A stretch of DNA of 64,000 nt from contig OY755178.1 in NCBI GenBank assembly GCA_963576735.1, positions 3,596,001 through 3,660,000 of the forward strand. Direction: 5' to 3'. Source of the DNA: Bedellia somnulentella. Taxonomy: Eukaryota; Arthropoda; Insecta; Lepidoptera; Bedelliidae. This document shows, in pieces, positions 47,205 through 58,100 of the stretch; the stretch's first letter is position 1; each line of letters starts with the position of its first letter. Below the pieces are notes generated by a model. It saw only the letters and a program-made list of their open reading frames with translations. It searched no databases and was not told the DNA's origin. The translations under genes and the position numbers were made by a program.

Positions 47205-47861
47205 CTTCGCTGAATTCTCCCGAAGGCGGCAGGGTATGATAGGATTACTATCGAAATGCTGAGGGCTAGTAAAGGGTTGGTGGCTTCTTGGTTGTACTTC
47301 CTTTTCCAAAAATGCTGGTCAAGTGGCAAAGTTCCAAGAGACTGGTGCAAGACGATGATTGTGCCTCTATATAAAGGAAAAGGGTCACACCAAGAGGCTA
47401 AAAACTACCGCGGCATCAGCTTACTCAGCATTGCTGGTAAATTGTATGCAAAGATACTGATTGAAAGAGTGATGAATGAAACTGATGAGTAAATATGGGA
47501 TGTGCAATCGGGATTTAGGAAAGGAATGCGATGTATGGATGAAATCTTCTCTCTAAGGAGCATCACCGAAAAATTCTCAGCTAAGAACCAAAAGGTGTAT
47601 TACTCCTTCATTGATTTAGAGAAGTCGTATGATAGGGTGGTAAGAAAGTGTTTATGGGAAATGTTATCCAAGTTCGGTTTGGGGAGTCAACTTATACGTG
47701 CATTAGTATCACTCTATGAAGATTCTAGTGCATGTGTAAGAGTAATCGGGGAAAACACTGACTGGTTCGGAATCTCTAGGGGTGTCCGACAGGGATGTGT
47801 AGCTTCTCCGTGGCTCTTCAATTTGTTCATGGATGACAGAATTGACAGAGTGATTATGGAC
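47205..47861 (+). pseudogene. LINE-T reverse transcriptase, internal fragment
   Basis: The only copy here with the LINE-T RT core. WLYFLFQKCWSSGKVPRDW, PLYKGKGSHQEAKNYRGISL, a TAA stop at 47490, QSGFRKGMRCMDEIFSLRS, FIDLEKSYDRVV (motif A) and GVRQGCVASPWLFNLF (motif B). It stops abruptly at the TIR-E copy 2 end, before the YADD motif. Confidence 0.85.
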
Positions 47862-48506
47862 CACAGATCTGTATTTGAATAGATAACGCAAGTGTCAATT
47901 CTTGTATAGAAACCAAGCGTGCCATTATTTTTCCACCTACTGTGACGTCACATGAGCAATTTAGTGATGGGAACTCCCCGTCAGCACGTAAACGATTCAA
48001 TCGATTATATTCGAGTGCATCGACAGACGAATGATAAATTGACAGAAGAATGATAAATCTAGAATTATACCTGTTTTTAATAACGCTATTTTCTCATGGT
48101 CTCATTTTTATTCTGAGCAACTCTTCCTACATTATTTTCCTCCACCACCACATCTTCTCGGAGAACAACGATCTAAATCAGTGAGTTAATGAGTCAGTTA
48201 GTCAGTGAGTAGTTCAGTAGCCTTTATTATTATAATAACTTGTCCTTATTGATAACCTACCTAATTAACTAGTTTTAATAATTTGTTCTCGGAAAGTTAC
48301 AAAATGATTTAAAAAAAAACCCGAGAAGAAATTTTATCTACAAAAAGGAAAGCCAGTAGAAGGCGCTATGACAAAATATAATACAACCCAGAACTAATTC
48401 GGATTTGAAAAAAAAAACAAATAAAATAGCTTGTAGAGAAGGAAAAATTATCAAGTATTTTTTTTTTCGTTGTCTGTTTTTCTCCAGGCTGTATCTCATA
48501 AACAGT

Positions 48507-48636
48507 AAACGTTCACGTCGTTTATCCCCGAAGGGGTTGGCAGAGGTACCAATACTTCTGAACTCACATGGCAGCGCCATCTAGTGTCCAGAGAAGGTAC
48601 CCACACATACAAGTAAAAATAGGATTCACACACACA
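48507..48636 (-). repeat. Short SINE-B insertion in TIR-E copy 2, 11-bp target duplication
   Basis: Flanked by TCATAAACAGT at 48496..48506 and 48637..48647. Copy 1 has the empty site. The body carries GCGCCATCTAGTGT. Confidence 0.9.
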
Positions 48637-48982
48637 TCATAAACAGTGATAACTAGAAAGCTGAAATTTTCACAAATAACGTATTTCTGTTGCCACTATA
48701 ACAACAAATACAAGTAAAAAAAGGATTTTAAGGGGGGCCCCTTACAATAAACGTGTTTTTTCCGTATTTGTTTACTCGATATTAAAACGTTAATAAGTAG
48801 ATACTTAAAATTTTCACAGTATATTTACTTGTATATCACCTTTCAAAATAAATAATTAAATAACAGTAAAGTAAATATCAAAGGGGCTCCCATACAAAAA
48901 CGTTATTTTCTATTATAGATGAAAGTACGGAACTCTTCGTTTGTTCAATATTGGAAATAAAAAAAAAAACAAAGTAGTGTAA

Positions 48983-49340
48983 CAAACTCTTCAACATTTG
49001 CTGAATATGTAGAATTATCAGAAGCAGTAGCAGAATTAAATTTTCTCATTTGTGTAATGAATGATGTCTTTACTAAGGTTTGTAAACCAGTTAAAATCTA
49101 TGAAGATGATTCAGCAGCTGTAGCTATTTCTAAGTATGGAAACTTTACAAAGAATTCTAAGCATATTGAAGTTCACTATCATTTTGTAAATTAAAATGTT
49201 TAGCAGGGAAGTATACAAAATAGAGTCAGAAAATTAAATTGCAGATAACTAAATTTAAAGGAGTATAGTTCCCTAATTGATTATAATTACTGTAGTACTT
49301 AAGAAGCTTTGAACTTATTTAGGGAGGCGTGTTCGTGTAT
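48983..49340 (+). pseudogene. Copia-type RNase H remnant in TIR-E copy 2
   Basis: NSSTFAEYVELSEAVAELNF and VKIYEDDSAAVAISKYGNFT, better preserved at its 5' side than copy 1. GGGAGGCG then TGTTCG at 49330 marks the LTR start. Confidence 0.75.
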
Positions 49341-50113
49341 ATATGTACATTTATATTGGCAACACGGAGTGAAGGAAGGAAGTAAATAAAGACTGACACA
49401 TACCACACGTTAAGAAATGTAGCTTAGAGAAAAACTTGTAACTAAAATTAAACTGTTCTTTTATTAAATAAAAACAAAGTTAAAACAAGAGTATTCCAAT
49501 TAATTATTTAACAGAAACATTGTAGTAATAAAAATATTTTAGATACATGGAACATCCATCGCGAATATTATCATTTCTCTGTTCCCAAAATCGATTAGAA
49601 TTAGAATTGAATACAACTATCTGTGTAGGTACAACACATTTTGCTTAAAATGACAGAAATATGACAATAGCTACCGTACCATGTAGCTGATTGACAGGTG
49701 AAAATATCGTTCATTTTGATGTTCATTGCGTGTTTTAATAGACAAGCAATACTAGATAGCTTTGTAACTAAAAGCGGCAATGTATTATAAATGAAGCGAT
49801 ACACACTCGTTTTTTTCAGTGTAAAACCACAACGAACACGAAATAATTGATTTTGCAATAAAAACCACATAATCTAATAATAAAGTGACCTACCGATGAA
49901 AGTAAATCTTTCTATTAATTAGTCCCGCTTTATTTAGATAGTTTTTGCAACTCAATACGGCACAATTAGGCATTTTTATATTTAGCTTGACATCTGTCAC
50001 CGAGAACGTTCGAGCACGGACTCAATCAAATGGCGATAAACTAAGATAATTTTACTCAGTTTTTACACGCGAAGTACATGCACTTGCGGCATCTATTCAA
50101 ATACATGTCTGTG

Positions 50114-50121
50114 ATAATACC
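50114..50121. repeat. 8-bp direct repeat, right flank of composite TIR-E unit
   Basis: ATAATACC, identical to 44251..44258. Confidence 0.75.
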
Positions 50122-50261
50122 GCACTTTGGCGGCACATTGAACCGATCCCGGCTTTTATCACGGTTGTATACGTTAGGGTGCTAATCCACACTTGGTTGA
50201 CTATGGCTAATCTACCCAAAAAGAATAGGCTTAAGCCCCTCCATAGGGACATCTATGAGCC

Positions 50262-50360
50262 ATTGACAACGTATGTGGCCGAGTGGTCACTGGCTTGCTT
50301 GGTGACTGGCTTCTTGGTCCGGAGGTCACGGGTTTGAATCCCGCTGAGGGCAATATTTAT
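50262..50360 (+). repeat. tRNA-derived SINE of a third type
   Basis: A box TGGCCGAGTGG and B box GGGTTTGAATCCC at tRNA-like spacing with a long variable part, recalling a class II (Ser/Leu) tRNA. Single copy here; flanking 50122..50261 and 50361..50671 hold other repeat-like DNA (TACAGGGTGGCTCATTC) I cannot assign. Confidence 0.55.
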
Positions 50361-50671
50361 GTGATGAGTTTAGATGGTGCTTCTTAGTGCTGGATGTTAT
50401 TTATACAGGGTGGCTCATTCAAATCGGTCAGTATGGGAAAGTCTGAAACTATAAGATTTTGATAACAAGAAAAACTGCATTCATACATCTGAAAAAAAAC
50501 TGTACCCAGCTCGGGAATGGAACCCGGTTGTTTTGAAAAAATAAACTTACACTTATTTTATTTTGATATCGAATGTCTTAAGCTGTAAATATCTCCATAA
50601 AACATGATGTCTAAAATGAATAACATGCATTGTTTTGACATACTTTAATATCTCAAAGTTTATATGTGTTG

Positions 50672-50990
50672 GCAGAGGTACCAATACTTCTGAACTCACA
50701 TGGCGGCGCCATCTAGTGTCCAGAGAAGGTACCCACGTTAGTGTACTCACGTGATAGGGGGCAGGCCTATCGCCGTTTTGTACGAATACACTGTCACATG
50801 ACTAAGTACAACTCAGCCATGTGGGTTTCCTCACGATGTTTTCTCTCACCGTTAACAACCATGATAAATTTAACCACACATATGACTTTAGAAAAGACAA
50901 ATTGGTGTAGGCCCGACCCAGGATTGGAACTCACGCCCTTTTGTTTTCGGGCGGGTGTTCTACCCACTGGACTATCATGTTGTTTTTTCA
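50672..50990 (-). repeat. SINE-B copy, short-type 3' end fused to long-type body
   Basis: AACTCACATGGCGGCGCCAT (short subtype) joined at CCCACGTTAGTG to the long-subtype body, then the tRNA head. Contains GCGCCATCTAGTGT at 50706..50719. Confidence 0.85.
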
Positions 50991-51229
50991 TGTGTATTAT
51001 ATAATATTAAATATATCGTTGATTTAGTATCCCATACCACAAGTCATTAAGTTGTACTTACTTTGGGGCTAACTTGATCTGTGTCATATATCTGCATATA
51101 TTTATTTATTTACTATGGTTAATACTTGCCAAATGTGGAGACCGATGTTGTAGCTCTAGCTTCCGCTGCCAAACTTTATCTGATTGTTATAATGTGCCGT
51201 AAAGTTTTTTAACCGCTATAAATCCTAAT

Positions 51230-51477
51230 CATTTGCCGTGTAGTGCCGGCTTAGAATGTCGCTACCCCTTTCTGCCCACGGGTGTCGTAAGAGGCAACTT
51301 AGGGTATTGGGGCTTTTTATTGGATTTTTGGGCGATGCGGTTGGAGACCCATCACCAAAAACCTTTATTATACCGCCTTTTCCCCACTCAACTTCCAAAA
51401 GTGGCTGAGGAATTTATAATTCCTTGGCTCTGGCTACCCCTTCAAGGGAATTATAGCCGTGAGTATATGTGTGTGTG
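51230..51477 (+). repeat. SINE-A copy with 11-bp target duplication
   Basis: Flanked by TAAATCCTAAT at 51219..51229 and 51478..51488; the tail has become (GT)n. Confidence 0.92.
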
Positions 51478-51488
51478 TAAATCCTAAT

Positions 51489-52308
51489 TAATAAGCCAGG
51501 TTTTCTTCTTTGTACTTATTTGAATTATTTAACGTACAATTTAATTAAATTTTATAATAATGTAATGTTAGTAACATTGTTAATTATTTCAATCTTTTAA
51601 TCGAATGATGTGATTAGCCTATAATTGGTGTATTTAGTTGATATGTGTCATTTCATTTCAAGTACTTTTTAAGATTGTTTTCTATTTTCACTGTTGGCAA
51701 TCCATAATAAATAAATAAATAAATAAACGTATTGGAATCTTATATTCTCTGTAGAAGAACGAGTATCAGCTACAAGATCTACTATTTTATACGCTTCTTC
51801 GTCGATGCAAATATAAGGCTATGGCAACATAGTTAAATTATATATAAGATAGAATGATAAAAATATGTCAGATTATACTCAATCTAGACATCTTAGATAT
51901 TTAGCACATAACACAATCACATTATATATACTCCTTGTTAGAAAAGGTCAGTATCCAATATCGTCACCTTTTCGGCGTAATTTGCTCTTTCTTGAATTAG
52001 AACGATTGGTTGTCATTAATTTTCCCAACATACTAATGGATTTACTTGCTAGTTTACTGAAATTCGTTCTTAATACATTCGTTGATACTATACTATCGTT
52101 ATTTGGATTTATCTACATAGATATACTCAAAGCTATATATGCCAATAACGGATAAAGATATATAAATAAAAATGATTTATTCACAAGGACTAGAATTACA
52201 AATGATGTTCATTTCACAAAAAAAATCGTTTACTTGCTTTACCTCATGGCATGTGATAGTCATGGCTTTTGAAATAGGTAAAATTGAATGACATTGATTT
52301 CAAAGTTC
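51489..52308. other. Unassigned AT-rich DNA
   Basis: An open run at 51865..52155 shows no similarity I know; (AATA)n near 51708. Confidence 0.35.
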
Positions 52309-52372
52309 AGTCACCTTTGAAAGTTGAGTGGGGAAATTATAATGAAATAAAGAACGCTCAAAAACCACTTAA
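52309..52372 (-). repeat. Degraded SINE-A centre
   Basis: CACCTTTGAAAGTTGAGTGG and AAAAACCACTTAAAA. Confidence 0.5.
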
Positions 52373-52461
52373 AAATAACATCCTAAGACATCTCTTTTGA
52401 CACTGCAGTGAAAAACAACTCAGTTCGTAAGAATTAGAGTCAGTACTACAGTACTAACGCT

Positions 52462-52703
52462 GTGTAGTGTCGGCTAAGAATAGTACTACCCCCATTTCGT
52501 CCGGTGGGTGTACGTAAGAGGCGACTAACGGTAATGGGGCTTTTAAGGGATTTTTGGGCGATGTGGTTGGAGACCCATCACCAACAACCTTTATTTTATC
52601 ATCTTTTCCCCACTTTTCTTTCCAAAAGTGGCTGAGGAATTTCTAATTCCTTAGCTCTGGCTACCCATTCTAGGCACTTATAGCCGTGAGTATATGTTTG
52701 TAT
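52462..52703 (+). repeat. SINE-A copy, full length
   Basis: CTGTGTAGTGTCGGCTAAG to CGTGAGTATATGTTTG. Confidence 0.9.
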
Positions 52704-52741
52704 AAATTTGAGTAAATTTCGGGAGCTGCATTTACATTTAT

Positions 52742-52972
52742 ATATTTTTCATACATGTCCTTTTAATATTCATACTTTAAACGCCTGCTTTTTTAAGCAT
52801 ATTCTGCATTTTATCTTAATTTGACAAGCATGGCCGCTACTAGTGAATGACTGGGAACTTTGGGGACTATTATTCAGTTATGGTATCATTGGATTGATTG
52901 AGCTGCTTGGCCAAACGTGATCTAGAGTCTCTGCCTACCTCAACAAGAACCAACAGCTTGAGTATATGTAGG
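52742..52972. mobile_element. Two opposed LINE-T scraps
   Basis: Minus piece 52742..52822 (TTTCATACATGTCCTTTTAA) and plus piece 52915..52972 (GTCTCTGCCTACCTCAAC). Confidence 0.6.
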
Positions 52973-53195
52973 TTGTATATGTCGCAGGCGCATTGTATAA
53001 TCCGCCGTTTTACGTTACGGCTAGCCGTTTTCTAAAACAGCGTCGTTTTGTAATGCGGCGGTTCAAGCATTAGCCAGATTGTTGTTGCGATACGTTCTTC
53101 AATAAGGCGGCCCACGTTTAGCCGCATCGTACTATACTTGCGTGCGCTTTTTCTTACATAACTTTTTAACTCCCATCATATATAAAAAGACCAAG

Positions 53196-53238
53196 GGAGA
53201 TCCAGGGATTTATAGACGTGAGTATATGTATGTATGTA
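53196..53238 (+). repeat. SINE-A 3' end
   Basis: GGGATTTATAGACGTGAGTA plus TATG repeats. Confidence 0.65.
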
Positions 53239-53348
53239 CTTTCATCTACACGCCCCATGTTCTCCTCCATGTTATCATGCCTGTTTCTATTTCGCACACA
53301 ATTTTATATTTCACACTTCATAATTCAAGTTTTATTTCTCACCCTCTA

Positions 53349-53505
53349 CATACATACACAAATACATAGACTCACGCCATTATTCCCCATTTGGATAGGC
53401 AGAGACTATTGATTGCCACTTTGTACGATCCTAGCAACCTATCTTGGTTCGATTACATCCATCAATCTCTGCATACATGCTTTTTTATTCTCACTCTCTA
53501 GTTAA
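53349..53505 (-). mobile_element. LINE-T 3' fragment
   Basis: ACTCACGCCATTATTCCCCA, TTGTACGATCCTAGCAACC, ATCCATCAATCTCTGCATAC. It lies just past the GMC gene end. Confidence 0.8.
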
Positions 53506-53583
53506 ACCGTAAATAAACAATTTTTTAGAGAATAATAAGCTATTCGTGATAATGAAAGAAAACGACAAACAATTCTACTTTCA

Positions 53584-53589
53584 TTTATT
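53584..53589 (-). terminator. Likely poly(A) signal of the GMC gene
   Basis: AATAAA on the minus strand, 35 bases past the stop codon. It is the nearest canonical signal; cleavage there is inferred. Confidence 0.5.
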
Positions 53590-53623
53590 TTGCACTACTG
53601 AATGACTTATACTAAAACTATTC

Positions 53624-55195
53624 TCATATATTATAAGGACAGTAATCATTTTTTATTAAATCCGACACTCTTTCACCTATCATGATACAAGCAGCGTTTG
53701 TATTACTGCTAACAATAGAAGGCATTATGCTAGCATCAGCTACTCTTAGTCCCTTGATATGATGAACTTTCAAAACTCCATCTACTACTGATGTTGATGG
53801 ATCTGTTCCCATCCTTGCAGCACCAACAGGATGATAAAGAGTTGATGCAAAATTTTCTGCAATGCACTGCCAATACTCAAAGCTATCCAACTTAAAGTAA
53901 TTGCATTGTTGCCATCCCATATTTGATAATTTGCCGTTAATGGACTTAAAATATTTAGTTTCAGTTATTTTTGAAATCATTTGCAAGCCTTTAGCAGTTA
54001 TTTCTAGATCTCTTTTATCAAGAAAATAATTTGGATAGATACGTGGATAATCATGCGGATTACTTGATCTTATTGTTATATTTCCTTTTGAAAATGGATG
54101 GAGTAAATTTAAAACAAAAAAGTATAATGTCTTTTCCTTATTTTGATTTAACAAATAAGAAACTGTAGGTTCCTGGTATCTAAAAATTGATCTTAACGTT
54201 GAAGGTAAACTCAAAGACTTTTTGTTTATTATAGTTAAGTGAGTCTGAAAATCTGGATAGATTGCACTTTTATTCAACGCAAAAAACGACATTACGTCAG
54301 TGAATGAGCCTTGAGCAAGTATTCCAGATTTGTTTTTTAAATACTTTATTGTTTCAAATGCAAATTCTTCCTCAGATTCTTCGTCTGGATAATCGGCAAA
54401 AATTAGAATAGGTACTAATAAATGATCTTGTAAATTTTTACCAACTTCTGGTGAATGAACTATTTCTGGTATTCGAAACCTTTTTAATTCATCTCTCGGC
54501 CCAATACCAGATAGCATCAACAGTTGTGGGGTATTTATAGCACCAGCACTAACAATAACTTCTTTTTTAACATAATAGTTTTGTTTTTTTCCATTGTTTT
54601 CTGCTGTCACGCCGTACGTTATTTTATTTTCATTGATCAAAATTTTAGTAACTAGAACATTTGATACTATTTTAATATTTTTTCTATTTTTCAAATTCAC
54701 AAGATACGCAGTCGCAGTGTCTTCTCTTGTCCCACTCTTTGCTGTAACTGTTGTTATTCCAGAACGAAAAGCTTTAGCGGTGTTCAAATCTGCTACAGTT
54801 TCAAAACCTATTTCATCATACGCTTTCAAAACATTATTAATGATGGGTCTGAATGTACTGTTAAATTTGTTGATAACCAGCTGACCGTTCAAACCGTAAT
54901 TACCTCGTATCTGAGGATTTTGAAGTAGTTCTTGATTCTGCAAATTTTCAGCCTTTTTGAAATATCTGTCAACTGTATCAGGGTCCCACTCTGTATTACC
55001 TTCATTAAACCAATTCAAATAATCTTGTGGATGACCTTTTAAATATATCATGCCATTGATGTTACTGGAACCACCTAACATCTTCCCTCTTGGCCAAAAA
55101 ACTGAACCATTTATTATTCCTTGGCTTGACCTATGATCATTCTCCGAAAAGTATTGCCAGTCATATTTTGTTCCCATTACGGTCATATATGGTAT
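53624..55195 (-). CDS. GMC oxidoreductase exon 3 (last exon)
   Basis: Opens after the acceptor TTTATTATAG at 55196 and reads [13 protein letters not shown] to the TGA at 53626..53624 without interruption. The exon start fits better than the internal ATG at 55186, because four conserved residues precede that Met. It carries both GMC signatures and the His and Asn catalytic residues. Confidence 0.92.
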   Translation of the reverse strand: MPYMTVMGTKYDWQYFSENDHRSSQGIINGSVFWPRGKMLGGSSNINGMIYLKGHPQDYLNWFNEGNTEWDPDTVDRYFKKAENLQNQELLQNPQIRGNYGLNGQLVINKFNSTFRPIINNVLKAYDEIGFETVADLNTAKAFRSGITTVTAKSGTREDTATAYLVNLKNRKNIKIVSNVLVTKILINENKITYGVTAENNGKKQNYYVKKEVIVSAGAINTPQLLMLSGIGPRDELKRFRIPEIVHSPEVGKNLQDHLLVPILIFADYPDEESEEEFAFETIKYLKNKSGILAQGSFTDVMSFFALNKSAIYPDFQTHLTIINKKSLSLPSTLRSIFRYQEPTVSYLLNQNKEKTLYFFVLNLLHPFSKGNITIRSSNPHDYPRIYPNYFLDKRDLEITAKGLQMISKITETKYFKSINGKLSNMGWQQCNYFKLDSFEYWQCIAENFASTLYHPVGAARMGTDPSTSVVDGVLKVHHIKGLRVADASIMPSIVSSNTNAACIMIGERVSDLIKNDYCPYNI

Positions 55196-58100
55196 CTATA
55201 ATAAAATATTAAAAAGCATTTAATCATTGTTCTAATTTAATTCGATTAAAAATGTAATTGTCTCTAAATATCGCTGAGAAGCTTCAAAAGATCACGGCCA
55301 AAAGCGCACGATTAGCATTAAGTTAAACAGGAGAAAAATATTCATTTCATGCCAAAAACACTCAATTTCTTGAGGAAATGGATAACTTGTATATGGCTCG
55401 ATTAATTTATTTCTTATTTTTTTCGTATTGGTACAGTTATCTTTCGGGTGCGCTTTTTCTTAAATAATTTTTTAACTCCTATCATCGGACGTCCGAAAAT
55501 ATATCACATACCATTTAAAAACATAATGATTATTCTTCATAAAAATTTAAGTCATAAATATTATAAACTAAAATCATTGAATTTCATAATATAACTAATT
55601 ACTATTACTAATATTTATTTTAATATATTTGTTCATACTAATAATTGACACTCATAATCATTTCAATAAATAAACATAATATTCATAAATGTGTTTTGTA
55701 CTAATATATAAAATATAATAATGTCAATCATATATGTTTTTATCTATATTTGCTTGCTTGTTTCGAAATCGAAAGAAAATATGTTTTTTTAAAATTAAGT
55801 TAATAACTAAACTGCTCGCTTGGATGCATGGAAGGGGGTGCAGGGGGTTCAGGGGTTAAAGGCCCCCCGCAGGCGAAGAAAAATTAGGTCACATTTAGCT
55901 AGGTTAGGTTAGGTTGGGTTATGTTTAATTTGTAATTCAAATTATGTGATAGTTAGGCGCTATCAATATTTGCATTCTATCTGAAAAGGTAGACAAGTGG
56001 CCTTCCGAATTAGTAAAAAATTCGGAGGTAGGGAACGCAGACACTACACAAATTGACGGAGGCGTATACCCGAGGTCGCGGGTTTGAACCCCGCCGGTGT
56101 CGAAATTTTTCTTTCCTTTATTTATCTTTTATTAATAATCCCCACATGAGGTTTTTATGTCAAAAACATTAAAATAATATATATTTAATTTTTATATTAT
56201 TACATACATATACTCACGGCTATAAATCCCTAGAAGGGGTAGTGAGAGCTGATGAATTAGAAATCCCTCAGCCACTTTTGGAAAGTTGTGTGGGGAAAAG
56301 ATGGTAAAAATAAAGGTTTTTGGTGATGGGTCACCAACCGCATCGCCCAAAATTCCCTTAAAAACCCCCAATACCGTTAGTCGCCTCTTACGTACACCCA
56401 CCGGAAGAAATGGGGTAGTGCTATTCTAAGCCGACACTACACAGCATATACGTATATATACTATATATGTATGAAAAGATTGATGGATGTAAACGAAGCT
56501 AGAGAGATTTGTCAGGATCGTACGAAGTGGCGATCGATAGTCTCTGCCTACCCCAATGGGAATTAATGGCGTGAGTATATGTATGTATGTATGTATATAT
56601 ATCTATATCTATATACGTACTCACGGCTATATATGTATATATATATCTATATCTATACCCTTAGATCCTCTTACAAACACCCATGTGTAGAAATAGGGTA
56701 GTGCTATTCTAAGTCGGCACTAGACAACTTCATACATACATTCATATTTGATACATTGTGGGATTGTTTGTAAATATTAGATTCAAGCGCTCTATTAAAA
56801 CTTGGAAAACTGAAACAGTATTTTGAAAATTTAATTAATAACTTAACTGTATTATAATGAGTGTATATTTTACTAAATGCAAGCATTTTGGATAAGTATT
56901 AAATTTATCTATTTTTTTTGCCATTTCGTCGGCATCGGTTAATAAAGTAAAAAATGATATTTTCCTATTTAGAATGCAAGTCGAAAGAGATGTTTTTTTC
57001 TTGATGTTAATAAAGATCTTTTTTTGTCAAATAAAGGATGGTTTCATAATGGGGAAAGGTGCCCAATTGAAGTGGGATTGGGCAGGCCACGTTGCTCGGA
57101 TGCACCCGGACCGATGGGCCAAAAGAGCCACGCAATGGACCCCCGGTGCAAAGAGAAAGCTTGGCCGACCAAGGAAAAGATGGAGTGACGAGTTGGGTCT
57201 ATGGGGCAAGAAATGGTGGGAGACCGCTCAAGACCTGGAGTGGAAGAAGGGGAGAGAGGCCTTTGCTCAGCGATGGGACATAAATGGCTTATAATAATAA
57301 TAATAATAAAGGATGGTTGGTAATGATTTTCCAGCAACATCGCCTAACATCATATAAAAAGAAAAGCCCCAAAATAAATCACCGCTTTAATGGAAGAAAA
57401 TGGATTAGTAATATTCTGAGCACAAGCCATATTAGTTTACATTATTCAGTATACTTTTGTTTTCACATTCTTTAATGATTTGCTAGTAATCTTTTCAAAT
57501 TAAAAAAGAAAAACAACTTACTGATGCCTCTATAGGAGGTGGACCGCCTGCTTCTAAAAGAAGAATACTCCAATCTGTTATTTCGCTTAGTCTATTAGCA
57601 ATAACTGAGCCAGTACTACCTGCTCCTACTATAATAAAATCAAACTGTTCACCATCTGGAACAAGACAAAACAGCTTTATTCAATTGGTACATATGGTAC
57701 TACCGAAATACAACTTCATCAATTTCTTTATCATCATCAACTGTCATGTGATGCCGTCGAAGATTAGTTATCCGCAATTTCAATAAGTCATTTCATATAT
57801 TATACATTTTGCCACAGCGGCAATAACAACAATACACTCTTTGTGACATACGTACGGCTACACAAACTGCGAAGACTTTGTAATAGACGTTTAGGTACGG
57901 AATCTTAAAATGATGAATAAATCTATTTTGACATTCTACACAAATCACATTCACACTATTATTTAGGGTTCCATCCCGACCAAAGGGTGAAAAGAGAGAA
58001 AATGAAACGGCGTTATCTTTTATACCTGTCTATTCATCCCTTCAATCATTAGGATCTATCTCATGAACTATAATAGTTGGATAGCCTAAGTTTTCACAGA

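Larger units (their letters stand above)
47862..50113. mobile_element. TIR-E copy 2
   Basis: Collinear with copy 1 and in the same orientation. Left end CACAGATCTGTATTTGAATA, right end ATTCAAATACATGTCTGTG. Lacks the (AT)n run, carries a SINE-B insertion at 48507..48636 and a shorter Copia remnant. Confidence 0.82.

Noticed and set aside
50268..50352. Serine- or leucine-type tRNA gene
   Set aside because: The boxes are present but I could not pair a full acceptor stem, and the flanks look repetitive; listed as a SINE-like unit.
51865..52155. 96-codon plus-strand ORF
   Set aside because: AT-rich composition, no motif and no splice context; likely chance.
55895..55920. Telomere repeat tract
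   Set aside because: Only a few TTAGG-like units inside an intron; too short for a telomeric remnant of note.
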